Positions 32,733 to 42,474 are shown, counted from the first letter of the stretch. The stretch is 64,000 nucleotides of DNA from Actinocatenispora thailandica (GCF_016865425.1 NZ_AP023355.1:3408198-3472197); one strand, 5' to 3'. Translations and numbers: made by a program. Notes: a model not told the origin generated them from the letters alone.

Positions 32733-33002
32733 TCACAGGTCCGTGGTGGACTTCTTGGCCGACCTGGACTCCTGCACCGGAGACACCACGTCGTCGGTCT
32801 CCAGCGGCTTACGACTGGTCTGCGCGTCGGCCTTCTCGGCCACGTCGCGGTCCTCGTCGTCGCGCAGCGTCTTGGTCTCGGCCTTGATGATCCGCAACGA
32901 GCGGCCCAGGCCACGCGCGGCGTCCGGCAGCTTCTTCGCGCCGAACAGCAAGATCAGCACCACCACGAGAATCGCGATGTGCCACGGCCTGAGGGCACCC
33001 AT
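32733..33002 (-). CDS. tatA: Sec-independent translocase TatA
   Basis: 89 aa. A short N-terminus, one membrane helix ([19 protein letters not shown] with the FGAKKLP hinge), an amphipathic helix [16 protein letters not shown], then a charged tail. Forms the translocation pore with TatC. GGGAGGTGGAG lies before the ATG. Its promoter carries a perfect inverted repeat at 33040-33060. Confidence 0.96.
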   Translation of the reverse strand: MGALRPWHIAILVVVLILLFGAKKLPDAARGLGRSLRIIKAETKTLRDDEDRDVAEKADAQTSRKPLETDDVVSPVQESRSAKKSTTDL

Positions 33003-33034
33003 CTAACTCCACCTCCCGGTGCGAAGACCTTCCC

Positions 33035-33060
33035 ATCCTACGTTCCGCCGTAGGGAACGT
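33035..33060 (-). promoter_or_regulatory. tatA promoter -10 with perfect inverted repeat
   Basis: ACGTTCC - CTACGGC - GGAACGT (33060-33040) is a perfect 7-7-7 inverted repeat on the minus strand that touches the putative -10, TAGGAT (33040-33035). The arrangement suggests an operator for an unidentified repressor of tatA-tatC. It does not match the actinobacterial LexA box. Confidence 0.5.
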
Positions 33061-33169
33061 CTTCGGCCCAGCAGTTTGCTGCACGGCCCGGCGCGCCAAG
33101 TCTCGCCGGCCGGATGCGTCCCCGTCAACCAGGCGCGGCCGAAACCCGACACCAGACGCCATCTTACGG

Positions 33170-33430
33170 CTATGACCGGTGTCGACCCGCCAGCGGCAGC
33201 TCGTCCCGTACCTCCGCGAGTCGGGACCGGGCGGCGGCCAGTTCCAGGTCGAGCGTGCCGGTGCGCTCGGCCACCAGCATCAGCTGACCGCGCCGCTGGC
33301 GCAGCGCGGTGCCGGCCGCCCGCAGCGCCGGCAGCCGGCGCCGAAGCTCCACCAGGCCGACCGCCAGCAGCACCACGCCGACCAGCAGGATCGCAAGAAC
33401 GACGAACCAGATGGCATGCACGTCGCTCAC
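33170..33430 (-). CDS. Small single-span membrane protein
   Basis: 86 aa. One N-terminal hydrophobic helix (IWFVVLAILLVGVVLLAVGLV) followed by a charged, Arg/Leu/Glu heptad-like segment (residues 30-80) likely to be a cytoplasmic coiled coil. No family recognised. Lies between pafC and tatA, so it may be co-expressed with one of them. GTG start. Confidence 0.6.
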   Translation of the reverse strand: MSDVHAIWFVVLAILLVGVVLLAVGLVELRRRLPALRAAGTALRQRRGQLMLVAERTGTLDLELAAARSRLAEVRDELPLAGRHRS

Positions 33431-33554
33431 CCTAGGTCATCGCCTCGCCGGCCGACCGGAACGGCACGCCAGCCGCCCGATTCGCCCGACAACGACATCG
33501 CTGCCCGCCGCGCCCGACCAGGACGGCGCACCGGTCGCCCGTTCGCCCCGGATC

Positions 33555-34508
33555 TCAGTCGATCCCGTACGCGGCGAGCGCGGCCCGGGCCTCGTCGGCG
33601 ACGGCGGCGGCCAGCTCCGGCGGCCCCACCACCTCCGCATCGGCGCCGAGCCCCAGCACCAGTCGCCGCGCCCAGGACAGATCGGAGGCGCGCAGCCGCA
33701 CCCGCCAGCGTCCGTCCGGCTGCGGCTCGACCTGCTCGCACGGGTAGTACTCGGTGATCCACCGCGCGCCGCGGTCGACCAGCACGGTGACCTGTGGCTG
33801 GTCGGCGGTGGCCCGGAACGTGCCCCCGCGCAGGTCGGACGGTTGCGCCTGCGGTGGCGGGGCAGACCGCTCGGCCAGCTCGGTGAGCTGGTCGATGCGA
33901 TCCAGCCGGAACAGCCGCACCGCGTCGGCCCGCCGGCACCAGGCCTCCAGGTAGGACCAGGCGCCGACGGTCAGCAGCCGCATCGGGTCGACCACCCGCT
34001 CGGTCGACACGTCGCGACCGGCCGTGTAGTAGCGGATCCGCAGCGCCCGTCCCCGGTCCAGGGCGCCACGCACCTCGGCGATGCGGTCGCTGTCGGCGGG
34101 ACCGCGCACCGCGACCCGGCCGGCGGTGTCCGCCGCCTCGCCGGCCGCCGACTCGATCTTCGCCAGAGCCCGCTCCACCGCGTCGCGGTGCGCCAGCCCG
34201 GGCGTCTCGGCCAGCGTGCGCAGCGCCACCATCAGCGCCAGCCCCTCGTCCGGGGTCAGCCGCAGCGGCCGGTCGATGCCGGCGTCGTAGGTGATCGTGA
34301 CGGTGTCGCCGTCCAGCGACATGTCGATCAGGTCTCCCGGTCCGTACCCGGGCAGCCCGCACACCCACAGCAGTTGCAGGTCGTCGCGCAGCTCGGCGGC
34401 GGTGACGCCGAGATCCTCGGCCGCGTCCGCGATCCGGATTCCCGGCCGCGCGAGCAGGTAGGGCATCAGGTTCAGCACCCGCCCCAGCCGGTCGGTCGCC
34501 GCGCTCAT
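33555..34508 (-). CDS. pafC: PafC, WYL-domain transcriptional regulator
   Basis: 317 aa. An N-terminal HTH (RLGRVLNLMPYLLARPGIRIADAAEDLGV), then the WYL domain (about 140-225, with ALRIRYYTAGRDVSTERVVDPMRL and WSYLEAWCRRADAVRLFRLDRI), then the C-terminal WCX domain. PafC pairs with PafB to activate the LexA-independent DNA-damage regulon; the WYL domain is thought to sense single-stranded DNA. ATG 34508, 73 nt after pafB. Confidence 0.95.
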   Translation of the reverse strand: MSAATDRLGRVLNLMPYLLARPGIRIADAAEDLGVTAAELRDDLQLLWVCGLPGYGPGDLIDMSLDGDTVTITYDAGIDRPLRLTPDEGLALMVALRTLAETPGLAHRDAVERALAKIESAAGEAADTAGRVAVRGPADSDRIAEVRGALDRGRALRIRYYTAGRDVSTERVVDPMRLLTVGAWSYLEAWCRRADAVRLFRLDRIDQLTELAERSAPPPQAQPSDLRGGTFRATADQPQVTVLVDRGARWITEYYPCEQVEPQPDGRWRVRLRASDLSWARRLVLGLGADAEVVGPPELAAAVADEARAALAAYGID

Positions 34509-34581
34509 CGCCGTCCCCCCGAAGTCACGCCGTTCCGGCACCGCGGTGCGCGACGCCGCCGGCTCAGCCGCACCCGCACGC

Positions 34582-35568
34582 TCACGAGTTCACCTCCGAC
34601 GGCCTGGCCGTACCGGCCCGGGACGCGATCGGGCGCAGCCGGTCGATGACCGCCGTGCGCAGCTCCGGCGGCTCCAGCACCACCACGTCCGCGCCGTAGC
34701 CGACCAGCCGGGAGGCGAGCGACTCGACGTCGGAGTAGCGCAGCCGAACCACGTCACCGTCGACCGCGTGCGCCTGCCGGCGAATGCCGTTGCCGCGGCC
34801 GGGCCGCAGCCGCACCGTCGCGGTCCGGGTCGGCGCCGGTTCGGCGAACGAGTGCGCCACGTAGTCGATCAGGTCGACCTGCTCGGGTGGCCGGAACGCG
34901 TCAGGCTCGCCGACCAGCCGCACCGGGCCGGCGAACCGGGACAGCCGGAAGCACCGGGTCGCCCGGCGGTCCTCGTCGTGACCCACCACGTACCACCGGC
35001 CACGCAGCGACACCACGCCCCACGGTTGCAGCCGCCGGGTGGCGGGCGAGTCCGCGGCCGGCGTGCGGTAGTCGAACCGGACCGCCCGCCGCTCCCGGAC
35101 CGCGCGGGTCAGCGGCTCGAACGCCGGTTCCGCGCTCACCACCGGCTCCACCCCCAGGGTCGTCTGGGGATCGACCTCGACACCGGCGGCGCGCAGCTTG
35201 CGCAGCCCGGAGGACGCGGCCTGGGCCAGGCCGGCGTGCCGCCACAGCCGCGCGGCCAGACCGACCGCCGCCGCCTCGTCCGGCGCCAGCCGCACCTCCG
35301 GCAGCGCGTAGTCGCGGCGGGCGATCCGGTAGCCGGGCTCGGCGTCGAACACCGAGTCGGTGCCGGTCTCCAGCGGCACGCCCAGCTCGCGAAGGTCGGC
35401 CTTGTCGCGTTCGAACTTGCGCTGGAACGCCTCGTGTTCGCGGGCGTCGGCCGGGTCGTGCCGGTAACCGGGCACGGTCGCCGCGATCTGCGCGGCGGTC
35501 AGGAAGCGGCGCGTGGACAGCAGGCAGATGACCAGGTTGACCAGGCGTTCGGTGCGGGAGCGCGACAC
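34582..35568 (-). CDS. pafB: PafB, WYL-domain transcriptional regulator
   Basis: 328 aa. Starts VSRSRTERLVNLVICLLSTRRFLTAAQIA, the wHTH of PafB, then FQRKFERDKADLRELGVPLE. The WYL domain contains RRAVRFDYRTPAADSPATRRLQPWGVVSLRGRWYVVG and DRRATRCFRLSRF. Heterodimer partner of PafC. GTG 35568; TAGCCT ends 7 nt before it, so the message is probably leaderless. The name reflects its neighbourhood with pafA. Confidence 0.95.
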   Translation of the reverse strand: MSRSRTERLVNLVICLLSTRRFLTAAQIAATVPGYRHDPADAREHEAFQRKFERDKADLRELGVPLETGTDSVFDAEPGYRIARRDYALPEVRLAPDEAAAVGLAARLWRHAGLAQAASSGLRKLRAAGVEVDPQTTLGVEPVVSAEPAFEPLTRAVRERRAVRFDYRTPAADSPATRRLQPWGVVSLRGRWYVVGHDEDRRATRCFRLSRFAGPVRLVGEPDAFRPPEQVDLIDYVAHSFAEPAPTRTATVRLRPGRGNGIRRQAHAVDGDVVRLRYSDVESLASRLVGYGADVVVLEPPELRTAVIDRLRPIASRAGTARPSEVNS

Positions 35569-35738
35569 TCTGGCCAGGCTATCCCATCGCCGCCGGCCGC
35601 TCACCGCACGACGGGCGTGGCGGCCGGTTCGGCCGGCACGGGCAGCCGGCATGGCGCCGCGAAGTGTCGCAAGCAGCGCAAAACACCCGAGGGCGCCCCG
35701 GTCGGGACAGCATCGGCGGCGATGGCTACGGTGAGCGC

Positions 35739-36812
35739 GTGGTGCGGTGGCGCAGCGGACGGGTGATCAGCGAGCGGTGCCGCTGGCGCGGCGCGATCGA
35801 GTACCAGGTGCGGCTTGATCCGCGCAGTCCGGACGACCCGGACACGGTCCGCGCGCTCGCCTACCCCGAGCTGGTCGGTACGCCGCAGGCTGGCGACCGG
35901 GTGCTGCTGAACACCAACGCACTCGCGCTGTCGCTCGGCACCGGCGGGTACGCGCTGGTCGTCGCCGTACCCGACCGGCTGCCCGCCGACCCGACCGGGC
36001 CCGGCCACGTGGTCAAGGCGCGGTACACGCCGCTGCAGGCGGTGGTCCAGGCCGTCGACGAGGACGGCGCGCCGCACCGTGCCGCGGTCGCCGGCGCCGA
36101 CGACCTGGCCGGCATGCCGGTGGTGCTGGCCGACCTGCACTCCGCGCTGCCCGCCGTGCTCGCGGCGATCCCGGCGCGGATCCCGGTCGCGTACCTGATG
36201 ACCGACGGCGGGGCGCTGCCCGCCTGGTTCAGCCGCACCCTGGACGGGCTGTCCGACCGGCTGTGCGGCACCGTCACCGCCGGCCAGGCGTTCGGCGGCG
36301 ACCTGGAGGCGGCCACCGTCCATGCCGGGCTGCTCGCCTGCCGGTACGCCCTGGGCGCCGCCATCACCATCGTCAGCCAGGGCCCCGGCAACCTCGGTAC
36401 CGGCACCCGCTGGGGCTACTCCGGCGTCACGGTCGGCGAGGCGGTCAACGCCGTCGCGGTGCTGGGAGGCCGGCCGGTCGGCTCGCTGCGCATCTCGGAC
36501 GCCGACCCGCGTCCCCGGCACCAGGGCCTGAGCCACCACAGCCGCACCGCGTACGGGCGGGTCGCGCTCGCCGGCGCCGACCTGGTGGTACCGACCGGGC
36601 TGGCGCCGGCGCTCGCCGACCGCGTCGCCGCCGACCTGCGCGAACTGCCGGCCCGGCACCGCATCGTCGAGGTGGACGGCGCTGGGCTGCTGGACGCGCT
36701 GCGGGCCAGCCCGGTCCGGCTGTCCACCATGGGACGCGGGCTGGACCAGGACACCGGGTACTTCCTTGCCGCGGCCGCCGCCGGCCGGCACGCCGCCGAC
36801 CTGCTCGGCTGA
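35739..36812 (+). CDS. DUF3866 family protein
   Basis: 357 aa. Begins VVRWRSGRVISE and continues with YPELVGTPQAGDRVLLNTNALALSLGTGGYALVVA and VKARYTPLQAVVQAVDE, the DUF3866 pattern seen next to pafBC in actinobacteria. The C-terminal half has DDLAGMPVVLADLHSALPAVLAA and GPGNLGTGTRWGYSGVTVGEAVNAVAVLGG. Function unknown. GTG 35739, with TACGGT ending 6 nt upstream: leaderless. Divergent from pafB. Confidence 0.85.
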   Translation: MVRWRSGRVISERCRWRGAIEYQVRLDPRSPDDPDTVRALAYPELVGTPQAGDRVLLNTNALALSLGTGGYALVVAVPDRLPADPTGPGHVVKARYTPLQAVVQAVDEDGAPHRAAVAGADDLAGMPVVLADLHSALPAVLAAIPARIPVAYLMTDGGALPAWFSRTLDGLSDRLCGTVTAGQAFGGDLEAATVHAGLLACRYALGAAITIVSQGPGNLGTGTRWGYSGVTVGEAVNAVAVLGGRPVGSLRISDADPRPRHQGLSHHSRTAYGRVALAGADLVVPTGLAPALADRVAADLRELPARHRIVEVDGAGLLDALRASPVRLSTMGRGLDQDTGYFLAAAAAGRHAADLLG

Positions 36813-36980
36813 ACCGCCCGCCGACCGGCCGGACACCGCACCGACCGGCCAGGCACACCGCGGGGCCCCGCCAGGCGCCGCGGGGACCGGTGAAACGGCG
36901 CCGACCAGCCGGCAGCGCGACACGGCCAGCAGCGCGGCGCGGTCACGCAGCACGCCCAGCGCACCACTGCGGTGCCGCGA

Positions 36981-38231
36981 TCACACCCCGGCAGGGATCC
37001 GCGGCTCGGCCGGGGCGTCGGGCCTCGGCGCCCGGCGGTCGCCGCCGACCGTGCCGCGCAGCAACCAGAGCAGCCCGGCCAGCACCAGCCCGGCGCCCGC
37101 CGCGAGCAGGAACGCCGGGCGCGGCCCGGCCCCCGCCGTCAGCTGCCCGCTGACCGACTGGCCGCCGGCGAGGCCCAGCGTCACCGCCGTCACGATCCAG
37201 CCGAACGCCTCGGTCGCGGTACCGGCCGGGGCCACCAGCTCCACCGCCGCCGAGTGCGCCGTCGACTGCGGCGTGATCAGGCACCCCGCCACCAGCAGCG
37301 CCAGCGCGAGGCCGACCAGCCCGGTCGGTACCGCCAGCAGCGCCACCAGCGCGGCGAACCCGGCCAGCAGCGCCGGCAGCCGCAACCGCATCGGGCGCGG
37401 CCACGGACGCACCCCGTACACCAGGCCGAACGCCACCGAGGTGACCGAGAACAGGCTGAGCAGCAGGCCGCCGGCCGCCTCGTTGCCGGCCGCGGTCGCC
37501 GACGCCGGCACCGCCACCTCGACGAACCCGACCACCACCCCGAAGCCGAACGCCGCGAGCGCCACGGTCCGCAGGCCGGGGCTGGCCAGGGCGCCCAGCA
37601 CGCTGCGGGCACCGGTACCGCGGACCGGGCGGTGGCCGCGGATCGTCGGGTTCAGCACGAACGCCAGCGAGCCGGCGATCATCAGCCCGGCGCCGGCGAC
37701 CAGCCCCGTGCCCGCCCACGGCGCCGCCGCGAGCAGGCCGGCGATGCCCGGACCGAGGATGAAGAAGACCTCCATGCTGATCGCCTCGTACGCCAGGGCG
37801 GCGTCCCGGGTGGGCCCGGCCGGCAGCAGCCGCGGCCACATCGCCCGGGAGGCCGAACCCACCTGCGGCTCGAAGGCGCCGATCCCCAGCGCCAGCAGCA
37901 CCAGCAGCGGCACCGGCCCGTGTGCCTGGATCGTCAGGCAGCCCGCGGTCACGAAACCCGCGTACACGGCGACGACCACCAGCATCGGCCGGGTGACGCC
38001 GAACGCGTCCATCAGCCGGCCCTGCACCACCGAGCCAGCGGCCACGCCGACCAGGGTGCCCGCCGACACCAGCCCGGCCGGCCCGTACGAGCCGTACTCG
38101 CGCTGCACGTACAGCAGCGCGGCCAGGCCGATCATCGCGATCGGCAACCGGGCGAACAGCGAGGCCACAACCGGGCCGCGGGCTCCCGGCGTTCCCAGCG
38201 CACGGCGGTACTCGGCGACAGAAGCGGACAT
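36981..38231 (-). CDS. Major facilitator superfamily transporter
   Basis: 416 aa, twelve hydrophobic segments. The cytoplasmic loop 2-3 reads GRLMDAFGVTRPM, a weak form of the MFS GxxxDRxGRR motif, and loop 8-9 reads GVRPWPRPMRLRLPA. Similar MFS proteins of unknown substrate occur beside pafA in several actinobacteria. ATG 38231. Its stop faces the DUF3866 gene across 168 bp of GC-rich spacer. Confidence 0.85.
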   Translation of the reverse strand: MSASVAEYRRALGTPGARGPVVASLFARLPIAMIGLAALLYVQREYGSYGPAGLVSAGTLVGVAAGSVVQGRLMDAFGVTRPMLVVVAVYAGFVTAGCLTIQAHGPVPLLVLLALGIGAFEPQVGSASRAMWPRLLPAGPTRDAALAYEAISMEVFFILGPGIAGLLAAAPWAGTGLVAGAGLMIAGSLAFVLNPTIRGHRPVRGTGARSVLGALASPGLRTVALAAFGFGVVVGFVEVAVPASATAAGNEAAGGLLLSLFSVTSVAFGLVYGVRPWPRPMRLRLPALLAGFAALVALLAVPTGLVGLALALLVAGCLITPQSTAHSAAVELVAPAGTATEAFGWIVTAVTLGLAGGQSVSGQLTAGAGPRPAFLLAAGAGLVLAGLLWLLRGTVGGDRRAPRPDAPAEPRIPAGV

Positions 38232-38312
38232 GACTTCGAGTCTGCGGGTCGCGCAGCCGGGAGGGCCGGCGATTTTCCGGTAAGCTTCGTCACCCCCACG
38301 AGGCCGTTACCC

Positions 38313-38355
38313 GGGCCGCCGGGCCGCCGGGCGGCCGGGCGGCCGGGCGGCCGGA
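38313..38355. repeat. GC-only 8-bp microsatellite
   Basis: About five runs of CCGGGCGG / GCCGGGCC between the MFS gene and a small membrane-protein gene. Pure G/C, prone to slippage and misassembly. Confidence 0.8.
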
Positions 38356-38356
38356 C

Positions 38357-38653
38357 TCAGGAGAGCACGATCAGCAACACCCAGCCGATCACCACGACGG
38401 CCAGGATCAGCCCCAGCACCCAGGTCGGCACCTTGTAGTCGCCGCGCCGGTTGCGCTCGATCTCGGCCCGGATCTTCGCCCGCCGCCGCGTCGCCCAGCG
38501 CCCGGCCACGCCGTACTGCGCGGCCGTGCGCAGCTCGTCGCGCAGCGAGGGCACCTCCTGTTCGGTGTCCTCGCCCGACGCCTTCGCCGGCTCGTCCCGC
38601 TCGGCCGGCTGCTTGCCCTCGTCCATCGTCTGCACAGTCGCCTCGTCCGCCAC
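38357..38653 (-). CDS. Small tail-anchored membrane protein
   Basis: 98 aa. Acidic, disordered N-terminus (residues 1-35), a basic stretch (RWATRRRAKIRAEIERNRRGDY), then one C-terminal helix (VPTWVLGLILAVVVIGWVLLIVLS). Tail-anchored topology. It lies 10 nt after pafA and is likely co-transcribed. The function is not known. GTG 38653 or ATG 38626 may be used. Confidence 0.65.
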   Translation of the reverse strand: MADEATVQTMDEGKQPAERDEPAKASGEDTEQEVPSLRDELRTAAQYGVAGRWATRRRAKIRAEIERNRRGDYKVPTWVLGLILAVVVIGWVLLIVLS

Positions 38654-38663
38654 CCAGGGCCCG

Positions 38664-40022
38664 TCACATGCTCGCGATCAGCTTGTCGACCCGCTCGTCG
38701 ACCGACCGGAACGGATCCTTGCACAGCACCGTGCGCTGGGCCTGGTCGTTCAGCTTCAGGTGCACCCAGTCGACGGTGAAGTCGCGCCGCTTCTCCTGCG
38801 CCCGCCGGATGAACTCGCCGCGCAACCGGGCCCGGGTGGTCTGCGGTGGCGTCTCCTTCGCTTCGAAGATCTCCACGTCGCTCGCGACCCGGTCGACCTC
38901 GCCGCGCCGCTCCATCAGCTGGTAGAGCCCCCGGCCCCGGCGCAGGTCGTGGTAGGCGAGGTCCAGCTGAGCCACCCGTGGGTGCGCCAGCGGCAGGTCG
39001 TGCTTCGCCCGGTACCGCTCGATCAGGTCGAACTTGCTGACCCAGTCGATCTCGCGCCGCACGCTGGTCAGGTCGCCCGACTCGACCGCGCCGAGCACCC
39101 GGCCCCACAGCTCCAGGATCCGCTTGGTCACCTCGTCACCGCCGCGCTGCGCGACGAAGTCGACCGCCTTGGTGTAGTACTCCTGCTGGATGTCCAGCGC
39201 GCTGGCCTCCCGGCCGGACGCGAGCCGCACCGTGCGGCGACCGGTGACATCGTGGCTGACCTCGCGGATCGCCCGGATCGGGTTCTCCAGCGTCAGGTCG
39301 CGCATCACCACGCCCGCCTCGATCATCCGCAACACCAGATCGGCGGTACCGATCTTGAGCAGCGTGGTGACCTCGTTCATGTTCGAGTCACCGACGATGA
39401 CGTGCAGCCGGCGGTACCGCTCGGCGTCGGCGTGCGGCTCGTCCCGGGTGTTGATGATCGGCCGCGACCTGGTGGTGGCGCTGGAGACGCCCTCCCAGAT
39501 GTGCTCGGCCCGCTGGGACAGGCAGAACACCGCGCCCCGCGGGGTCTGCAGCACCTTGCCGGCGCCGCAGATCAGCTGCCGGGTGACCAGGAACGGGATC
39601 AGAATGTCGGCCAACCGGCCGAACTCGCCGTGCCGGGACACCAGGTAGTTCTCGTGGCATCCGTACGAATTGCCGGCCGAGTCGGTGTTGTTCTTGAACA
39701 GGTAGATCTCCCCGGCGATGCCCTCGTCGTGCAGCCGCCGCTCCGCGTCGATCAGCAACCCCTCCAGGGTCCGCTCACCGGCCCGGTCGTGGGTGACCAG
39801 ATCCTGCACCGAGTCACACTCCGGCGTCGCGTACTCCGGGTGCGAGCCGACGTCGAGGTACAACCGGGCACCGTTGCGCAGGAACACGTTGGACGAGCGC
39901 CCCCACGACACCACGCGGCGGAACAGATAGCGGGCGACCTCGTCCGGGGACAGCCGCCGCTGCCCGCGGAAGGTGCACGTCACCCCGTATTCGGTCTCAA
40001 TCCCGAAGATGCGCCGATCCAT
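38664..40022 (-). CDS. pafA: Pup-protein ligase PafA
   Basis: 452 aa, glutamine-synthetase-like fold. [16 protein letters not shown] holds the N-terminal Glu of the metal/ATP site. [43 protein letters not shown] and [26 protein letters not shown] are shared with Dop. There is no long Dop-type insertion loop. It attaches the Pup C-terminal Glu to substrate lysines. The -10 TAATGT ends 6 nt before the ATG, so it is leaderless. Confidence 0.98.
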   Translation of the reverse strand: MDRRIFGIETEYGVTCTFRGQRRLSPDEVARYLFRRVVSWGRSSNVFLRNGARLYLDVGSHPEYATPECDSVQDLVTHDRAGERTLEGLLIDAERRLHDEGIAGEIYLFKNNTDSAGNSYGCHENYLVSRHGEFGRLADILIPFLVTRQLICGAGKVLQTPRGAVFCLSQRAEHIWEGVSSATTRSRPIINTRDEPHADAERYRRLHVIVGDSNMNEVTTLLKIGTADLVLRMIEAGVVMRDLTLENPIRAIREVSHDVTGRRTVRLASGREASALDIQQEYYTKAVDFVAQRGGDEVTKRILELWGRVLGAVESGDLTSVRREIDWVSKFDLIERYRAKHDLPLAHPRVAQLDLAYHDLRRGRGLYQLMERRGEVDRVASDVEIFEAKETPPQTTRARLRGEFIRRAQEKRRDFTVDWVHLKLNDQAQRTVLCKDPFRSVDERVDKLIASM

Positions 40023-40249
40023 GTACCGACATTAGCCTCACCGACCGCCTCCGCGCTGCCGTCGGACGGTCACGATCGCGGACGAGTTTCCTACCCGGCA
40101 GTGCCGAAAGACGCCCGGCGCGTCGATCGGCCCGGCCGGCCGGGCCGGCGCCGCCCGCAGCCCGCAGCCCGCAGCCCGGGGCAGCCCACCGCACATCGCA
40201 TCGGGTGGTGCCCCGGGGGCGCCGGTCGTGGTAACCCGGGCGCCGGACG

Positions 40250-41098
40250 TCACTTGTCGTCGGCGTCACCGGTGGAATCGTCCGCACCCTTCGAGGGCTC
40301 CTCGCCCTTGCCGGCGGCCGACTCCGCCTCGGGCGTACCCGCGTCGGCCGGCTCGTCCGCCCCGGTCGCCTCGTCGGCGGGCGGCTCGTCGGCCGTCGAC
40401 TCCGCGGCGCCCTGCGCCACCAGCTCGTCCAGCGCGGTGCCGGTGATGCGGCGGAAGGTGCGACCCGACCGGCGCCGGTCCAGCACCGCCACCTCCAGCT
40501 GCGCGGCGGTCAGCTCGCGCCGGTCGGCGCCGGTGCCGCTCAACGCGTCCACCGCCAGGTGCAGCGCAGCCGCCAGCGTCATGTCCGCCCGATGCCGGTC
40601 CCGCAACACCGCCGAGATCGCGTCCGCCTGGCCGCCCATCGCCACGTAGCCCGGCTCGTCACCCACCGAGCCGTCGTAGGTCAGCCGGTACAGCTGGTCG
40701 CGCTGCGGGCTGTCGCCCACCTCGGCGACACAGACCTCCACCTCGAACGGCTTCGGCTGCTCGGTGAACAGCGTCCCGAGCGCCTGCGCGTACACGTTGG
40801 CCAGGCCCAGGCCACGCACGTCGGTGCGGTTGTTGGCGTACCCCTGCACATCGGCATAGCGCACGCCCGCCTTGCGCAGGTTCTCGAACTCGTTGTACCG
40901 ACCGACCGCGGCGAACCCGATCCGGTCGTAGATCTCCGCCACCTTGTGCAGCGCGGTGGAGACGTTCTCCGCCACGAACAGCACGCCGTCCGCGTACGTC
41001 AGCACCACCACACTGCGGCCCCGCGCAATGCCCTTCCGCGCGTACTCGGACTTGTCGCGCATCAGCTGCTCGGGCGAGGCGTAGAACGGCATCGTCAC
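40250..41098 (-). CDS. prcA: Proteasome alpha subunit
   Basis: 282 aa. [44 protein letters not shown] is the alpha-type gate and H0 helix region. The core is complete to about residue 225. A long acidic tail (Glu/Asp/Ala-rich, about 50 residues) follows, ending DSTGDADDK; the HbYX-docking pockets accept the ARC C-terminus. GTG 41098 has GGAGAG 8 nt upstream; ATG 41092 is an alternative. It forms the outer rings of the 20S core. Confidence 0.97.
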   Translation of the reverse strand: MTMPFYASPEQLMRDKSEYARKGIARGRSVVVLTYADGVLFVAENVSTALHKVAEIYDRIGFAAVGRYNEFENLRKAGVRYADVQGYANNRTDVRGLGLANVYAQALGTLFTEQPKPFEVEVCVAEVGDSPQRDQLYRLTYDGSVGDEPGYVAMGGQADAISAVLRDRHRADMTLAAALHLAVDALSGTGADRRELTAAQLEVAVLDRRRSGRTFRRITGTALDELVAQGAAESTADEPPADEATGADEPADAGTPEAESAAGKGEEPSKGADDSTGDADDK

Positions 41099-41118
41099 GG
41101 CTGAGACTCTCCGGTTCC

Positions 41119-41149
41119 CGTCGGTGCGCGCACCGACGATCGGTGCGCG
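41119..41149. repeat. 20-bp perfect palindrome between prcB and prcA
   Basis: CGTCGGTGCG/CGCACCGACG (41119-41138) is a perfect 20-bp palindrome, followed at 41140-41149 by another copy of CGGTGCGCGA. GAGACT lies on both sides (about 41103 and 41154). It can form a strong hairpin in the prcB-prcA message, 20 nt before the prcA ribosome site. Confidence 0.75.
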
Positions 41150-41194
41150 ACTTGAGACTTCAACACTGCTCGTACCGGCTGTCGGGCGCGGCGT

Positions 41195-42031
41195 TCAGCC
41201 GCCCGGCTGCTGCATCCGCTCCTCCACCACCGAACGCACCACGGCCGCCACATCCTCCTCGGGCAGCTCGCGGAAGCCGTCCGCGTCCACCAGCGCCACG
41301 ATCGGGAAGATGCTGCGGGCCAGGTCGGGTCCGCCGGTGGCGGTGTCGTCCTCGGCCGCGTCGTACAGCGCCTCGACCGCGAGCCGCACCGCGCCGTCGG
41401 CGTCCACGTCCCGCGAGTAGCGCTTCTTCAGCGCCGACTTGGCGAACAGCGAGCCGGAACCGACCGCGTGGAAGTCACGCTCCTCGTACGGCCCGCCGGT
41501 CACGTCGTAGGAGTAGATCCGGCCGCCGGTCGCCGGATCCGCCGCGGCCGGGTCGTACCCGGTGAACAGCGGCACCACCGCGAGACCCTGGATCGCCGCA
41601 CCCAGGTTGTCGCGCACCATCGCGGCCAGCCGGTTCGCCTTCGCCGGCAGCGACAGCGAGGTGCCCTCGATCTTCTCGTAATGCTCCAGCTCGACCCGGA
41701 ACAGCCGCATCAGCTCCAGCCCGATGCCGGCGGTGCCGGCGAACGCGATCGCCGAGTACGTGTCGGCCGGGAACACCTTGCGGATGTCGCGCTGGGCGAT
41801 CAGGTTGCCCATCGTCGCCCGCCGGTCACCGGCGAGCAGCACACCGCCCGAGTACGTCATCGCAACGATCGTCGTACCGTGCGGGGCGAGGTCGCCGAGC
41901 GCGTCGGACGGCGGCAGCGGGCGGCGACCCGGCAACATCTCGGGCGCCGCGACCCTCAGATAGTCGGTGAACGACGAGCCGCCGGTGTAAGCGAACTCGA
42001 CCGGTAGACGCCCGGGGAGATCTCGACCCAC
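41195..42031 (-). CDS. prcB: Proteasome beta subunit
   Basis: 278 aa. A 52-residue propeptide starts at GTG 42031 (AGAGGA upstream) and includes [15 protein letters not shown]. The cleavage site is HG-TTIVAM, so Thr53 becomes the N-terminal nucleophile. [17 protein letters not shown] and [16 protein letters not shown] hold the conserved Asp, Lys and Ser environment. The start lies inside the 3' end of the endonuclease VII gene (76-nt overlap), so the two are tightly linked. Confidence 0.97.
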   Translation of the reverse strand: MGRDLPGRLPVEFAYTGGSSFTDYLRVAAPEMLPGRRPLPPSDALGDLAPHGTTIVAMTYSGGVLLAGDRRATMGNLIAQRDIRKVFPADTYSAIAFAGTAGIGLELMRLFRVELEHYEKIEGTSLSLPAKANRLAAMVRDNLGAAIQGLAVVPLFTGYDPAAADPATGGRIYSYDVTGGPYEERDFHAVGSGSLFAKSALKKRYSRDVDADGAVRLAVEALYDAAEDDTATGGPDLARSIFPIVALVDADGFRELPEEDVAAVVRSVVEERMQQPGG

Positions 42032-42474
42032 GGAGTGGTTCCTCTCAGGTAGCTGATCGCCTTGGCCAGGTGCTCGACGTTGTCCCGGAAGTGCCCGAGC
42101 CCGCCGTTGCAGTTGAAGCACAGAATGCCACGGACCCCGCCGGTCACATGATCGTGGTCCACGTGCTTGCAATAGCGCCCGTAGCCGTTGCGACCGGATC
42201 GACTCTTCGGAAAGTCGTCCAACGGCTTGAGAGCGCGACGGTCCGGACACCGACGTGTCCCCTCGCGAAGCTCCTCACGCGGCCGCACGGTCCGGCCCGC
42301 CGCGATGCCCCGTCGTTCGTAACTAGCGTTGGACCGCTTGTCGAAGCAGGGCTTGCAGTAGGAACCGCGACCAGTCGGACGCCTGGAGTTGACGTGAAAC
42401 TCATCGAGCGGCTTCCACTCGCCACAATCCCGGCATCTGCGCCGACCATCACGGTCGTCATTCGGCAGAGGCAT
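41956..42474 (-). CDS. Endonuclease VII-like HNH protein, internally shortened
   Basis: 172 aa. A first zinc-knuckle unit: [14 protein letters not shown]...GSYCKPC (C14, C17, C40, C43). A second, degenerate unit: [15 protein letters not shown]...GRYCK (C76, C102; one Cys is Arg). Then [26 protein letters not shown], the endonuclease VII catalytic ββα motif with its second CxxC (C119, C122). In relatives as I know them, a segment with the first CxxC separates YCKPC from HVDHDH; here YCK joins HVDHDH directly, so half of the zinc site is missing. ATG 42474 has TGGAGA upstream. Such genes occur between pup and prcB in other actinobacteria. Confidence 0.8.
   Translation of the reverse strand: MPLPNDDRDGRRRCRDCGEWKPLDEFHVNSRRPTGRGSYCKPCFDKRSNASYERRGIAAGRTVRPREELREGTRRCPDRRALKPLDDFPKSRSGRNGYGRYCKHVDHDHVTGGVRGILCFNCNGGLGHFRDNVEHLAKAISYLRGTTPWVEISPGVYRSSSLTPAARRSPTI

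Noticed and set aside
33040-33060. LexA/SOS box upstream of tatA
   Set aside because: The arms ACGTTCC/GGAACGT with 7-bp gap do not fit CGAAC-N4-GTTCG.
41956-42474. Homing endonuclease or intron inserted in the proteasome operon
   Set aside because: There is no interrupted exon; prcB is complete and the two-unit zinc-knuckle layout is that of the endonuclease VII family found at this locus in relatives.
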